Shown: piece after piece, positions 1-7,600 of the stretch | Position numbering within the stretch: position 1 is the first letter of the stretch | Layout: every line of letters starts with the position of its first letter | From: Bin5 sp965220715 | GTDB taxonomy: Bacteria; Chloroflexota; Anaerolineae; Caldilineales; Caldilineaceae | Assembly: GCA_965220715.1 (NCBI GenBank) | Contig: OZ244843.1 | Coordinates: 496,001-560,000 of the forward strand | DNA: 64,000 nt | Direction of reading: 5' to 3' | Notes under the pieces: model-generated | The model's input: the letters and a program-made list of their open reading frames with translations, nothing else | Database searches by the model: none | What the model was told of the DNA's origin: nothing | Made by a program: the position numbers and the translations under genes

Positions 1-1827
1 CTCGGGGTCAACGCGGCAGTCAGTATACCGACCGCCGGTGACTCTAGGAAGCCACTCTCGCACTGTCTCGGCGAAAACTGGCGCGACGTTTCGGTGAACC
101 AGTTCCTCGGCCTGCTCTAGGAACCTGATCGTCAAGTCCAGCGTGTGGCCGAGCGCCCGGACGCGAGAGTGTTCGTCTTCTGCCGCATCGAGAGCCTCTT
201 TCGCTTCTGCCACATCCACCAGATCCCGAGCGAACACCTCAAGCTGGCTCTGGGCGCGATTGAAGGCGGTGCGTGTTTCAGAAGCCTCGCGTTCGGCGTG
301 ACTGAACTCAGTGTCCGTCAGTGGAGCGGGGAGATCTGCCATGTCCTCTTCGCCCACCTCCTTCGACAGAGCACGAGCTTCAGCGCCCAGGCGTTCCACC
401 TCACCAGCTAGTTCGTCCAGTGAAGACTGGCCAAGAATCTGCTGCAGTTCGTCCCAGTCCTTCATCTGATCGTCGATCTCCTTGAGGCGGTCGGTACGAC
501 GCCCCCGCCATTCAAAGAGTGCCGCAGATGCCTCACCTGGACTGCTCGCCGTGAGCTCTGCTGCCAGAGCGGCCTCTTGTATGCCGTCGGCAGCCTCCCG
601 AACCCGTTGCGTGCTCTCCTCCCAACGCCGATCAGCATCCTGCCGCGCCGTTATTCGTTCCTGAATGAACCCCCGCCGCTCCTCCAGCGCCTGTCTCCTC
701 TCCGGATGCATTGATGGCTCACGAGGCCCAACTCCGAACAGGCGTAACAGAGAAGCGAAAAACGTGCGAATAGCGCGGAAGAGGGTTGCGAACAGGCCGC
801 CACTGTCATCTGGCGCTTGATGCGTATCGGACGCTTCTACCCCTTCTAACAGGGACTCGACACTTGCAAGTTCCTCTTCGAGCTCACCCACTGTTGGGCC
901 GGCCGGTACCAGGACGTCGGGGCGCGACTCCCAGGCGGCGAGGGCGCTGTCAATGCGCCGTTCGAGTTGGTCGTCTTCACTCGGGCGACGTGGCCGCCCA
1001 TGTGGAAAGCGTTCGTTGAGTTCCAGCGCTTGTTGGAGCCGCGCAGCAGCTTCGGAAGCCGCATTCGCTCCACGCGCCGCGCGCGCCATACCGAGTTTCC
1101 GCTCCGCATCCCGAGCTTCTCGATCGAGTTCGTCTACCCCCATCCAACGGGTTAGGTACTCCTCGTGCGCGGCCTGCGCCTGGCCCATTTTTTCTTTGGC
1201 GCTCTGAACCTGCTTTTCTGTGACCATGAACGGTTTTGTCCGCGCTCGCGTGCTGCCGACAAACTCGGCGCGGAAGTCACGTAGCCGAGTGAGAGCCTCA
1301 GTCGCCGTGCCATCGCGGTCAGAGGTATCGGCGGCGCGCTGCAGCTCATCCTGAAGCTCGGACGGAGAGTTAAGCAGCCCAAGGATGTCGGCTTGGCGGA
1401 TGCAGGCGGTCATGACGAACGAGCGCCTGTCGAGTCCGAGCCACTGAGCGCCGTCGGGAGCGCCATCGAACATTATCTCGTTTGCGTAATCACGCCCGGC
1501 GAGGTCAACATCGTGGGCGCTGCTGGCCACGCCTCCTGCGAGGTCGTGACGCAATTCGACGCGCCTGCCGTCGGCAAGCCCAATTATAGCGCCGACGTCC
1601 CAGGATGTGTCGTCATCCCATGGCTTGTGCCGTTCGGCGAATTCCGCGTCGATCTTCTTTGTTCCGCGGGCGCGCCGTATCCCGCAGAGGCCGGCGTAGA
1701 GCGCTGCGTGCCACGACGACTTACCAGCTTCGTTCCAGCCATACACGACGTTCATACCAGGCGCGAGTTCAAGCGTCTCGTTCCTGAACGGCCCAAATGC
1801 GTAGGCTTTTACGGTCTCAAATCGCAT
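1..1827 (-). CDS. SMC-like AAA ATPase, SbcC/YhaN type (partial, runs off left edge)
   Basis: Large DNA-repair-type ATPase, probably the partner of the nuclease encoded just upstream. The frame is open from ATG 1827 to the window edge (609 codons seen), so the C-terminus is missing. The N-terminus reads MRFETVKAYAFGPF, followed by a Walker A loop GWNEAGKSS near residue 31. The middle is rich in charged residues, as expected for coiled coil. At the left edge it reads WLPRVTGGRYTDCRVDPE, which in this family lies just before the Walker B and signature region. The start ATG overlaps the stop of the phosphoesterase gene in TGATG, implying translational coupling. The arrangement matches the YhaO-YhaN and SbcD-SbcC families; an exact DNA substrate cannot be deduced. 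Confidence 0.85.
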   Translation of the reverse strand, partial: MRFETVKAYAFGPFRNETLELAPGMNVVYGWNEAGKSSWHAALYAGLCGIRRARGTKKIDAEFAERHKPWDDDTSWDVGAIIGLADGRRVELRHDLAGGVASSAHDVDLAGRDYANEIMFDGAPDGAQWLGLDRRSFVMTACIRQADILGLLNSPSELQDELQRAADTSDRDGTATEALTRLRDFRAEFVGSTRARTKPFMVTEKQVQSAKEKMGQAQAAHEEYLTRWMGVDELDREARDAERKLGMARAARGANAASEAAARLQQALELNERFPHGRPRRPSEDDQLERRIDSALAAWESRPDVLVPAGPTVGELEEELASVESLLEGVEASDTHQAPDDSGGLFATLFRAIRTFFASLLRLFGVGPREPSMHPERRQALEERRGFIQERITARQDADRRWEESTQRVREAADGIQEAALAAELTASSPGEASAALFEWRGRRTDRLKEIDDQMKDWDELQQILGQSSLDELAGEVERLGAEARALSKEVGEEDMADLPAPLTDTEFSHAEREASETRTAFNRAQSQLEVFARDLVDVAEAKEALDAAEDEHSRVRALGHTLDLTIRFLEQAEELVHRNVAPVFAETVREWLPRVTGGRYTDCRVDPE

Positions 1828-3002
1828 CAGATAACCTCCAGGTCGGTACGTCCTTCCAATGCTCGCAGGCCAGTGACCACCACGCGGCGCTTCTTCTCCT
1901 CGGCAAGATCGGAGTCCAACACATCGCGGACGAACTGACCGCGGACTGTAGACTCCTGGCGGATCGACTCCATGTTGTAGGTCGGACGAAGGTCGCCGAA
2001 CACGATTTGGAGTGCCTCGAGGTTGTTCAATCTGTCGCGCAGGTCACTTTCCTGGATGTCGATGGTCGAAGCAATCTCTCCCTTCACAGTAAGGCGGGCA
2101 AATCCCGAAAGGGATGAAATCTCCGCCTTAACCCAATCAAGAATCTGTTGTTGGGTCGTCATACCCGTGACATCAAGCTCTAGGTCGTGCATTTCCGTCA
2201 CCGCGACCTGATGTCGCTCGCGCACGATGCGTCCATCCGGGCCGATGGTCGCAACGATGGCGCCGCGTTCGCCATCCTCACCGAAGGTCAGTGGGTCGGG
2301 GTTGCCGGGATAGGTGTGAAACTCCGCATCCTTGGGGCGGTGATAGTGGCCGAGAAAGGCGTGGGCGAACCCTGCCGCCTCGATTTCATCGGCGTCGAAA
2401 GCAGCGTGCGGTTGCTTTTCGGCGCCCTGCTCGGCGAACCAGGAACGCTCCGCGCCGTGGAACAGAGCGATGTGGATGCCGGACCGTTCCACGCGGAAGT
2501 CGTCGAGGAAGCTGTCAGTAATTGGTGGGTCCACACCTCTCGACACGCGGCGAGGCAAGAGATTGCGGACCCCGGCGAGGAAGTTGCCAGTATTGGCGGG
2601 CGCCAAGTGGGCCGCCCCCCACAGCCACAGGCCGTCCTCCAACTCAACATCGCAGAGAGCCGCTTCCCGGAAGACGTGGACGTTCTCGCTCCAGTCTACC
2701 TGTGCGTACAGGCTTTGCGGCCCATACCAGTCATGGTTCCCCGGCGCAATGTAGACGGGAATCGGCGCAAGCCCGGCAAACGTGTCCTTGAGAAATTCTG
2801 CGGTATCAGGTCTGAAGTACTCATGCTCGTAGAGGTCGCCGCCGCAGAAGAGCGCATCGGCGTTTACCTTACGTGTCAGGTCGACGATGCGCACCAGCGT
2901 GTCGCGAAGCGCCTGTCGACGTTTCCTGGCTGCCCCTCCAGTTGCGCCGGTCCAAGCAAATGGCGAGTCCAGATGGAGATCAGAGAAATGAACGATTTTC
3001 AT
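1827..3002 (-). CDS. Metallophosphoesterase, SbcD/YhaO-like DNA exonuclease
   Basis: Predicted Mn-dependent calcineurin-fold nuclease, 391 aa. Metal-binding motifs occur in family order: FSDLHLDSPF (D8, H10), GGDLYEH (D56), GNHDW (N89, H90), FHGAE near residue 184 and GHYHRPK near residue 218. Length and the LDSPF N-terminus fit the YhaO branch better than classical SbcD. It is first in a two-gene operon with the SMC-like ATPase, with a 1-nt stop/start overlap. SbcCD-type pairs process hairpins and blocked DNA ends; whether this pair does repair or defence is not shown by sequence. Confidence 0.85.
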   Translation of the reverse strand: MKIVHFSDLHLDSPFAWTGATGGAARKRRQALRDTLVRIVDLTRKVNADALFCGGDLYEHEYFRPDTAEFLKDTFAGLAPIPVYIAPGNHDWYGPQSLYAQVDWSENVHVFREAALCDVELEDGLWLWGAAHLAPANTGNFLAGVRNLLPRRVSRGVDPPITDSFLDDFRVERSGIHIALFHGAERSWFAEQGAEKQPHAAFDADEIEAAGFAHAFLGHYHRPKDAEFHTYPGNPDPLTFGEDGERGAIVATIGPDGRIVRERHQVAVTEMHDLELDVTGMTTQQQILDWVKAEISSLSGFARLTVKGEIASTIDIQESDLRDRLNNLEALQIVFGDLRPTYNMESIRQESTVRGQFVRDVLDSDLAEEKKRRVVVTGLRALEGRTDLEVI

Positions 3003-3125
3003 GAAAAATGGCCTCTTCTATGGAATTCTCTATTACGACGATCGGGTCCAGGACTGCCAATAGAAAGATAGTTGACGTTGATCACGTGTGCATGGGGGAG
3101 CCGCGTGGCTGATCACTTAAGGACC

Positions 3126-3923
3126 TCACAAGCGCCCCACGGAACGAAGAAGCGCCCGCGCGTAACCGACCACATCCGCCTGTATGTTCTCGTCAAGCTC
3201 TCGGGCTATGAACCGTGCCGTCCCTATGGGCCCAGGCCCATCGTGGTGGCAGAAGTCCCTTTCTATCACGGACAGCGCGTCCTCGATGTAGGTGTCAGGC
3301 TGGAGGGGAACCAGGCCCTCTGCAACATCGGGGACTCCAATCCCGCTCCATACGTAAAAAAGATCGTAGGAGTCCTTGTTTTGTCCCCTGATCCCGAATG
3401 CAAGCGCCTTAAGCACGGTAAAAGCGCCTGGGCCGCATACCGGAATTTTCCGGGTAGCCCATGCACCGGAAGGAAGGCGGCCGGAAAGTTCTTTCCAACG
3501 CCTGTCTTTGAATGCCAATTCGAGACCCGGCGTAATTATCGCGGCCAGATCAGATTCGAAGTGTCGAAGCTCACCCCCCTTATCCCTTTCCTCGACCGGA
3601 GGAATCAGAAAGTCTACGGTTACAGGATGGGGCGTATCTGCAGTCCAAGTCTGCAATCTCTTATTGCCCTGATCATTGACTGCCGGCTTGAATCCCGCGT
3701 CCCGCAATCTGCTGCCCAACTCCCGATAGCGCTCGCGATTCAGAATGGCCAACGCCAGGCCCATGTCCAGGTCCATCGTGCCCGCGTGAGGTTCCAGGCC
3801 CGCCGGCAACTCTTCCTGGTCGATGAGGAGATATGGAACCAGCCCCCCAACCACAACGATCTCATCAAGCAAATCGCCCAACTTGGTCGCCATGTAGAGG
3901 CATGTCCGGTGGACAGAAGCCAC
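3126..3923 (-). CDS. Nucleotidyltransferase, AbiEii-like toxin of a type IV TA pair
   Basis: 265-aa protein with a minimal nucleotidyltransferase core: VVGGLVPYLL (GG at 26-27), TMDLDM (D51, D53) and a later VDFLIPP carrying the likely third acidic residue. This GG-x-DxD pattern is that of DNA-polymerase-beta-fold proteins such as AbiEii/AbiGii toxins. It follows the AbiEi-like gene by 34 nt on the same strand, the usual antitoxin-toxin order of AbiE. The listed start is GTG 3923; ATG 3893 (MATKLGDLL) is an alternative. AbiEii toxins transfer nucleotides and block growth during phage infection; activity here is inferred from family and order. It could also be a non-toxic nucleotidyltransferase. 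Confidence 0.6.
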   Translation of the reverse strand: MASVHRTCLYMATKLGDLLDEIVVVGGLVPYLLIDQEELPAGLEPHAGTMDLDMGLALAILNRERYRELGSRLRDAGFKPAVNDQGNKRLQTWTADTPHPVTVDFLIPPVEERDKGGELRHFESDLAAIITPGLELAFKDRRWKELSGRLPSGAWATRKIPVCGPGAFTVLKALAFGIRGQNKDSYDLFYVWSGIGVPDVAEGLVPLQPDTYIEDALSVIERDFCHHDGPGPIGTARFIARELDENIQADVVGYARALLRSVGRL

Positions 3924-3957
3924 CTGCTCGATGCCGTACCCGTCTCTTGTCGATGGC

Positions 3958-5004
3958 TTAGAGATTATCGTTGCCTCGCAAAAAGAACCGTCTCCGCAGT
4001 TCTTCGGCGGCTTCCGATGCCCTTTCAGGATGGTCCTTCAGGTCGATAAAGGCTTGCACTGGATGAACGCAGCGTATTCCGTCGACAAGCTCAACTCCGT
4101 CGAAAACGCCCTCGTCGTTGGGCACAACCAGCCAGGTGTTGGCCCCCCTGGCTTCTTCGCGGAAACTGAGTTCCTCCTTCAACTCTGTCGACGGCAAGGT
4201 TGAGAGGTAGAGAGTCGAAAGACGGAATCCCGCGTAGCGTGTCCACAGCCACGCCGCGGGGAGTGCAGTCGCTGCGTAGGGCTCCTCAGTCCTCGACAAA
4301 ATTTCGGATATGGCTTGAGTCAGCTGATCGCCTCCCCTGGCCGCAATGTGGCCCCGAATAACGTGATGGCGGTCAAATCTGTAATCCTCCCGCCAGGCGG
4401 CGAGCAGCGCGTTCGGGTCGGTGACGCGAATGCCGTCCTCCCCTCGATGAACAAGACCGGCTTCGAGAAGCTTGCCGACGATACGGCTCGTATGTCCCTC
4501 ATTCAGACCGGTGATGGCGGCCAGGGTGCGCTGCATTAGCGGCTTGGCGGGTTCCATAAGCAGCCGTCGCGTTATTCGAGCGCCCTTTGGTCCGAATGCA
4601 CTCTCCGGTCGGCCGGCGCGGCGGAAGCGGTTGGGATTGCCCAAGTTCTGATAGAAGATACCGGGAACGATGATGCGCGCGTTTCCTGAAAGATCCAGCC
4701 AGGGCAGTTCGGCCCGCGCGCACAGCTCCTGCGCCGCTTCTCCCATGTATGGAACTGCCAGTAACGGAATCACCTCGTGAGGGAAACTGTGCTTGGCCCT
4801 CTCCAGCGTGCGGATCGCGGCGGCGACATTACCGGGGGAGCCTGAACTCTTCCATTCCAATACGAAGGAAAGACCGCGAACAGCGAAGACCGCGTCCCAT
4901 TGACCGCCGTCATCGCTGCGTTCGGCAAGCTCGGAGACACCAAATATTTCGGCGAGGCGAACTGCCGCCTGCCGGATGGCAATGGACGCGCGTGGAATCT
5001 GCAT
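3958..5004 (-). CDS. AbiEi-like antitoxin/repressor with nuclease-like N-terminus
   Basis: 348-aa protein from ATG 5004. The N-terminal third has D37 followed by E50-x-K52 (WDAVF, then VLEWKSSG), resembling a PD-(D/E)xK nuclease-fold core as found in several AbiEi-family proteins. A winged-helix-like segment follows (QRTLAAITGLNEGHTSRIV, then LLEAGLVHRGEDGIRVTDP), then a C-terminal domain. A TTG 18 codons upstream would also keep the frame open, but it lies inside the inverted repeat, and a promoter at 5012-5040 places the transcript start at about ATG 5004. AbiEi proteins repress their own operon; the palindromic arms immediately upstream fit that. Whether the ExK site cuts DNA is unknown. 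Confidence 0.65.
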   Translation of the reverse strand: MQIPRASIAIRQAAVRLAEIFGVSELAERSDDGGQWDAVFAVRGLSFVLEWKSSGSPGNVAAAIRTLERAKHSFPHEVIPLLAVPYMGEAAQELCARAELPWLDLSGNARIIVPGIFYQNLGNPNRFRRAGRPESAFGPKGARITRRLLMEPAKPLMQRTLAAITGLNEGHTSRIVGKLLEAGLVHRGEDGIRVTDPNALLAAWREDYRFDRHHVIRGHIAARGGDQLTQAISEILSRTEEPYAATALPAAWLWTRYAGFRLSTLYLSTLPSTELKEELSFREEARGANTWLVVPNDEGVFDGVELVDGIRCVHPVQAFIDLKDHPERASEAAEELRRRFFLRGNDNL

Positions 5005-5058
5005 AGTTGCTTTTATACCCCAACTTGCGCAACTACGCAAGTTGGGGTATAAAAGCAA
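5005..5058 (-). promoter_or_regulatory. AbiE-type promoter inside a 23-bp perfect inverted repeat
   Basis: Arms 5007-5029 and 5036-5058 are exact reverse complements (23/23) with a 6-nt loop. Read on the minus strand, a -35 TTGCGT (5040-5035), a 17-nt spacer and a -10 TATAAA (5017-5012) lie within the arms. The -10 ends 7 nt before ATG 5004 and no Shine-Dalgarno is visible, so the mRNA is probably leaderless. AbiEi family members bind inverted repeats at their own promoter, so this is a likely autoregulatory operator. Confidence 0.75.
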
Positions 5059-5462
5059 GTTTCAGCCGTCGTGGACATTCATCCCCAAAAGCGCGTAGGT
5101 CCCGCAGGTAGCGTTATACCACTGGCTCTTGCCCATCTCTGAGGATCCTGGAATCAGTCACATCCCGTAGGATACAAGCTGTTCTTCCAGTCAGGCCCGG
5201 ACCGATATCGCGCCGGTATAAGCCTCTTCGAGCTTCTCCTCACTGTTTTGGATTCCCCCACTTCAACCATTTCGGCTCTGCCCCGCCTCTTCCGCCCGCG
5301 TGTAGACCTCAACCGCACCCCGGCCATGGGACCGGCCGCGCTGCAAATGCCGCGCTCGCATTCCGCTGCACATCCAGAGTCTGCAATCATGATTATCCTG
5401 TTTCCAAAACCACGGACTTATGCTAAATTGATCCCCACGTCAATCCCACCGAGGAGAGTAAA
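5059..5462. other. Intergenic region, nothing firm
   Basis: About 400 bp between the divergent AbiE pair and the PhyH pair. No RNA gene or conserved ORF is recognisable; a 78-codon Arg-rich minus-strand frame is not convincing. The last 20 bp carry the Shine-Dalgarno GAGGAG for the PhyH gene, and a TATGCT near 5420 could be its -10, without a clear -35. Confidence 0.4.
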
Positions 5463-6374
5463 ATGACCCACGACAAAGCCAATCACACATGCGACGGCGA
5501 GCCGACGCTGACCGACTCGCAGGTGCTTGAATTCTGCCGCGAGGGCTACCTGTTGCTGCGGGGCGTCGTGCCGGATGAAATCAACCGCCGCGCCTGCGAC
5601 TATCTGGAAGGCAAGATCCCGGCCAACCCCAGCTACATCCCCGACGGCATGACCGAGGCCGACCTCAAACGGATCCGCGCCTCCCACGAGCCGAGCACCA
5701 TTTTCCTCGAAGACTGGTTTGTTGAGCATGTGCTGCTCAATCAACAGGTGGTCGGTGTCATGCGCGCGCTGCTGGGCCGCAACTTCGGCCTGCCCATTCT
5801 GGCCAGCCATCACAATGTCGAGTGCCCCATGCCGGCGCAGGGCTGGCATCATGACGCCGACCACGTCTTCGGTCCCGAACTCAACTTTGTCGAGGTCTTC
5901 TATTTCCCGCAGGATACGCCGGTTGAATTGGGGCCGACCGAACTGGTGCCCGGTACCCATATCATGCCCACGAAGCGGCCCAACGAGGAGGGCGGGGTCT
6001 ACGCTGACGGACCGGGCGGCACGATCGGCATCCACCACCAGAGCATTCTCCACCGCCGCGGGCTCTCCACCGCCAAGGGCAGGCGCCACATGCTCAAGTA
6101 CAACTACTGGCGCACCACGCCTCCGCAGCGCGACTGGATCATTGAGCCGGAGTTCGACCTCCAGGGCGCCTACTATGGCGGCCACAACCAGGCCCGCTAC
6201 GTTGCGCACATGTTTTACTGGCTCTGCGGCCAGGGCGATTCCTTCCGCATCATCGGCGGCCAAGCCTGGCCGTGGACCAGTCCCAACCAGATCGGGCCCT
6301 CCTACGGCTTCGGCAGCACGAACGGCTACCAACCCGACTGGCGCAAAAATAACCAGGACGGCTATGCCGGTTGA
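5463..6374 (+). CDS. Phytanoyl-CoA dioxygenase (PhyH) family protein, tandem copy A
   Basis: 303-aa Fe(II)/2-oxoglutarate-dependent dioxygenase. The iron-binding HxD is in GWHHDADH (H129, D131); the distal His is probably H197 in ILHRRG, with R208 as a possible 2-oxoglutarate arginine. Start ATG is preceded by GAGGAGAG. The protein is nearly the same as the next gene over its whole length, including the C-terminal signature IGPSYGFGS, so this is a recent tandem duplication. Substrate cannot be predicted; PhyH proteins hydroxylate many small molecules. A fragment of a third homologue lies at 19.95-20.15 kb. Confidence 0.85.
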   Translation: MTHDKANHTCDGEPTLTDSQVLEFCREGYLLLRGVVPDEINRRACDYLEGKIPANPSYIPDGMTEADLKRIRASHEPSTIFLEDWFVEHVLLNQQVVGVMRALLGRNFGLPILASHHNVECPMPAQGWHHDADHVFGPELNFVEVFYFPQDTPVELGPTELVPGTHIMPTKRPNEEGGVYADGPGGTIGIHHQSILHRRGLSTAKGRRHMLKYNYWRTTPPQRDWIIEPEFDLQGAYYGGHNQARYVAHMFYWLCGQGDSFRIIGGQAWPWTSPNQIGPSYGFGSTNGYQPDWRKNNQDGYAG

Positions 6375-6382
6375 ATAACGCA

Positions 6383-7294
6383 ATGATCCACGATAAAACC
6401 AATCACACATGCGACGGCGAGCCGACGCTGACCGACTCGCAGGTGCTCGATTTCTGCCGTGAAGGCCATCTGCTGCTGCGGGGTGTCGTGCCGGACGGGA
6501 TCAACCGCCGCACTTGCGACTATCTGGAAGGCAAGATCCCCGCTAACCCCAGCTACATCCCCGACGGCATGACCGAGGCCGATCTCGAACGGATCCGCTT
6601 CTCCCACGCGCCCAGTACCATCTTCCTCGAAGGCTGGTTTATTGAGCATGTGCTGCTCAATCCACAGGTGGTCGGCATCATGCGCTCGCTGCTGGGCCGC
6701 AATGTCGGTCTGCCGGTGCTGGCCAGCCACCACAATGTCGAATGTCCCATGCCGGCCCAGGGTTGGCATCACGACGCCGACCATGTCTTCGGCCCCGAAC
6801 TCAACTTCGTCGAGGTCTTCTACTTCCCCCAGGATACGCCGGTTGAATTGGGGCCGACCGAACTGGTGCCCGGCTCCCACATATCGCCCACGAAGCGCCC
6901 CGATGACGAGGGCGGTGTCTTCGCCGATGGCCCGGCAGGCACGATCGGCATCCACCACCAGAGCATTCTCCACCGCCGCGGCCTCTCCACCGCCAAGGGC
7001 ACCCGCCACATGCTCAAATACAGCTACTGGCGCACCACGCCCCCGCAGCGCGACTGGATCACCGAGCCGGAGTTCGACTTCCAGCGCGCCTACTATGGCG
7101 GCCACAACCAGGCCCGCTACGTTGCGCACATGTTTTACTGGCTCTGCGGCAAAGGAGACGACTTCCGCATCATCGGCGGCCAGGCCTGGCCGGCGAGCCA
7201 CCCCAACCAGATCGGGCCCTCCTACGGCTTCGGCAGCGAGCGCGGCTATCTGCCGGACTGGCGTAAGCAAAACCAGGACGGCTACGCCTCTTAG
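6383..7294 (+). CDS. Phytanoyl-CoA dioxygenase (PhyH) family protein, tandem copy B
   Basis: 303-aa duplicate of the preceding gene, starting 8 nt after its stop. I chose ATG 6383 because MIHDKTNHTCDGEP aligns residue for residue with the start of copy A; an upstream TTG at 6371 would add four residues. No good Shine-Dalgarno is visible, so translation may depend on ribosomes finishing copy A. The HxD (WHHDADH) and distal-His segment are kept, so the copy is probably active. Substitutions are spread along the gene and include conservative changes near the active site (FDLQGAY versus FDFQRAY), which may tune substrate. Confidence 0.85.
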   Translation: MIHDKTNHTCDGEPTLTDSQVLDFCREGHLLLRGVVPDGINRRTCDYLEGKIPANPSYIPDGMTEADLERIRFSHAPSTIFLEGWFIEHVLLNPQVVGIMRSLLGRNVGLPVLASHHNVECPMPAQGWHHDADHVFGPELNFVEVFYFPQDTPVELGPTELVPGSHISPTKRPDDEGGVFADGPAGTIGIHHQSILHRRGLSTAKGTRHMLKYSYWRTTPPQRDWITEPEFDFQRAYYGGHNQARYVAHMFYWLCGKGDDFRIIGGQAWPASHPNQIGPSYGFGSERGYLPDWRKQNQDGYAS

Positions 7295-7424
7295 GTTGTA
7301 AGTTTCTGGGTATCTACTCAGCCACAGTCAATTCGCGCCCCAAAGCGAGGCAGGCCAAGGTGTCTCTCATTCTTCTCTTTTGGGCGGTCGGCCGCAAGCC
7401 ACTGACCACTAACAACTGCCGCTG

Positions 7425-7466
7425 GGCCCTCCCTTGTGCGGGGGGATTTCCCCTGCAACGTCCCCC
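7425..7466. repeat. Dispersed intergenic repeat, copy 1
   Basis: A GC-rich segment beginning GGCCCTCCCTTGTGCGGGGG is repeated with few differences at 25830-25870. Both copies lie just downstream of short ACTGACCACT-like runs in gene-free DNA. Function unknown. Confidence 0.7.
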
Positions 7467-7488
7467 ATCCGGCGAATAGGAAAAAGCG

Positions 7489-7570
7489 ATGAAGATCACC
7501 GATATGACCGTCGAGCACTATGGGCATCACGCCCAATTACGAGTTGCTCAAGCAGTACCGCGTGGGGTGA
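7489..7570 (+). pseudogene. Scar of an MR/MLE (enolase superfamily) gene: first and last codons only
   Basis: ATG 7489 opens MKITDMTVEHY, a typical enolase-superfamily N-terminus (compare MKITSVRTIHF of the enzyme at 57.9 kb). One base later, in another frame, the sequence reads GITPNYELLKQYRVG and stops at 7568-7570, a typical C-terminus for the same superfamily. The roughly 1.1 kb of coding sequence between is missing. The parsimonious reading is one internal deletion with junction near 7522. Confidence 0.55.
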
Positions 7571-7600
7571 GGCGCGAGCCGGTCTCACCAGCCTGCTTCC

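Noticed and set aside
5154..5390. 78-codon Arg-rich minus-strand ORF between AbiE and PhyH
   Set aside because: No ribosome site, no family, composition of random GC-rich sequence.
5418..7270. Two long minus-strand ORFs opposite the PhyH pair
   Set aside because: They mirror each other only because the PhyH genes are duplicates; no motif supports them.
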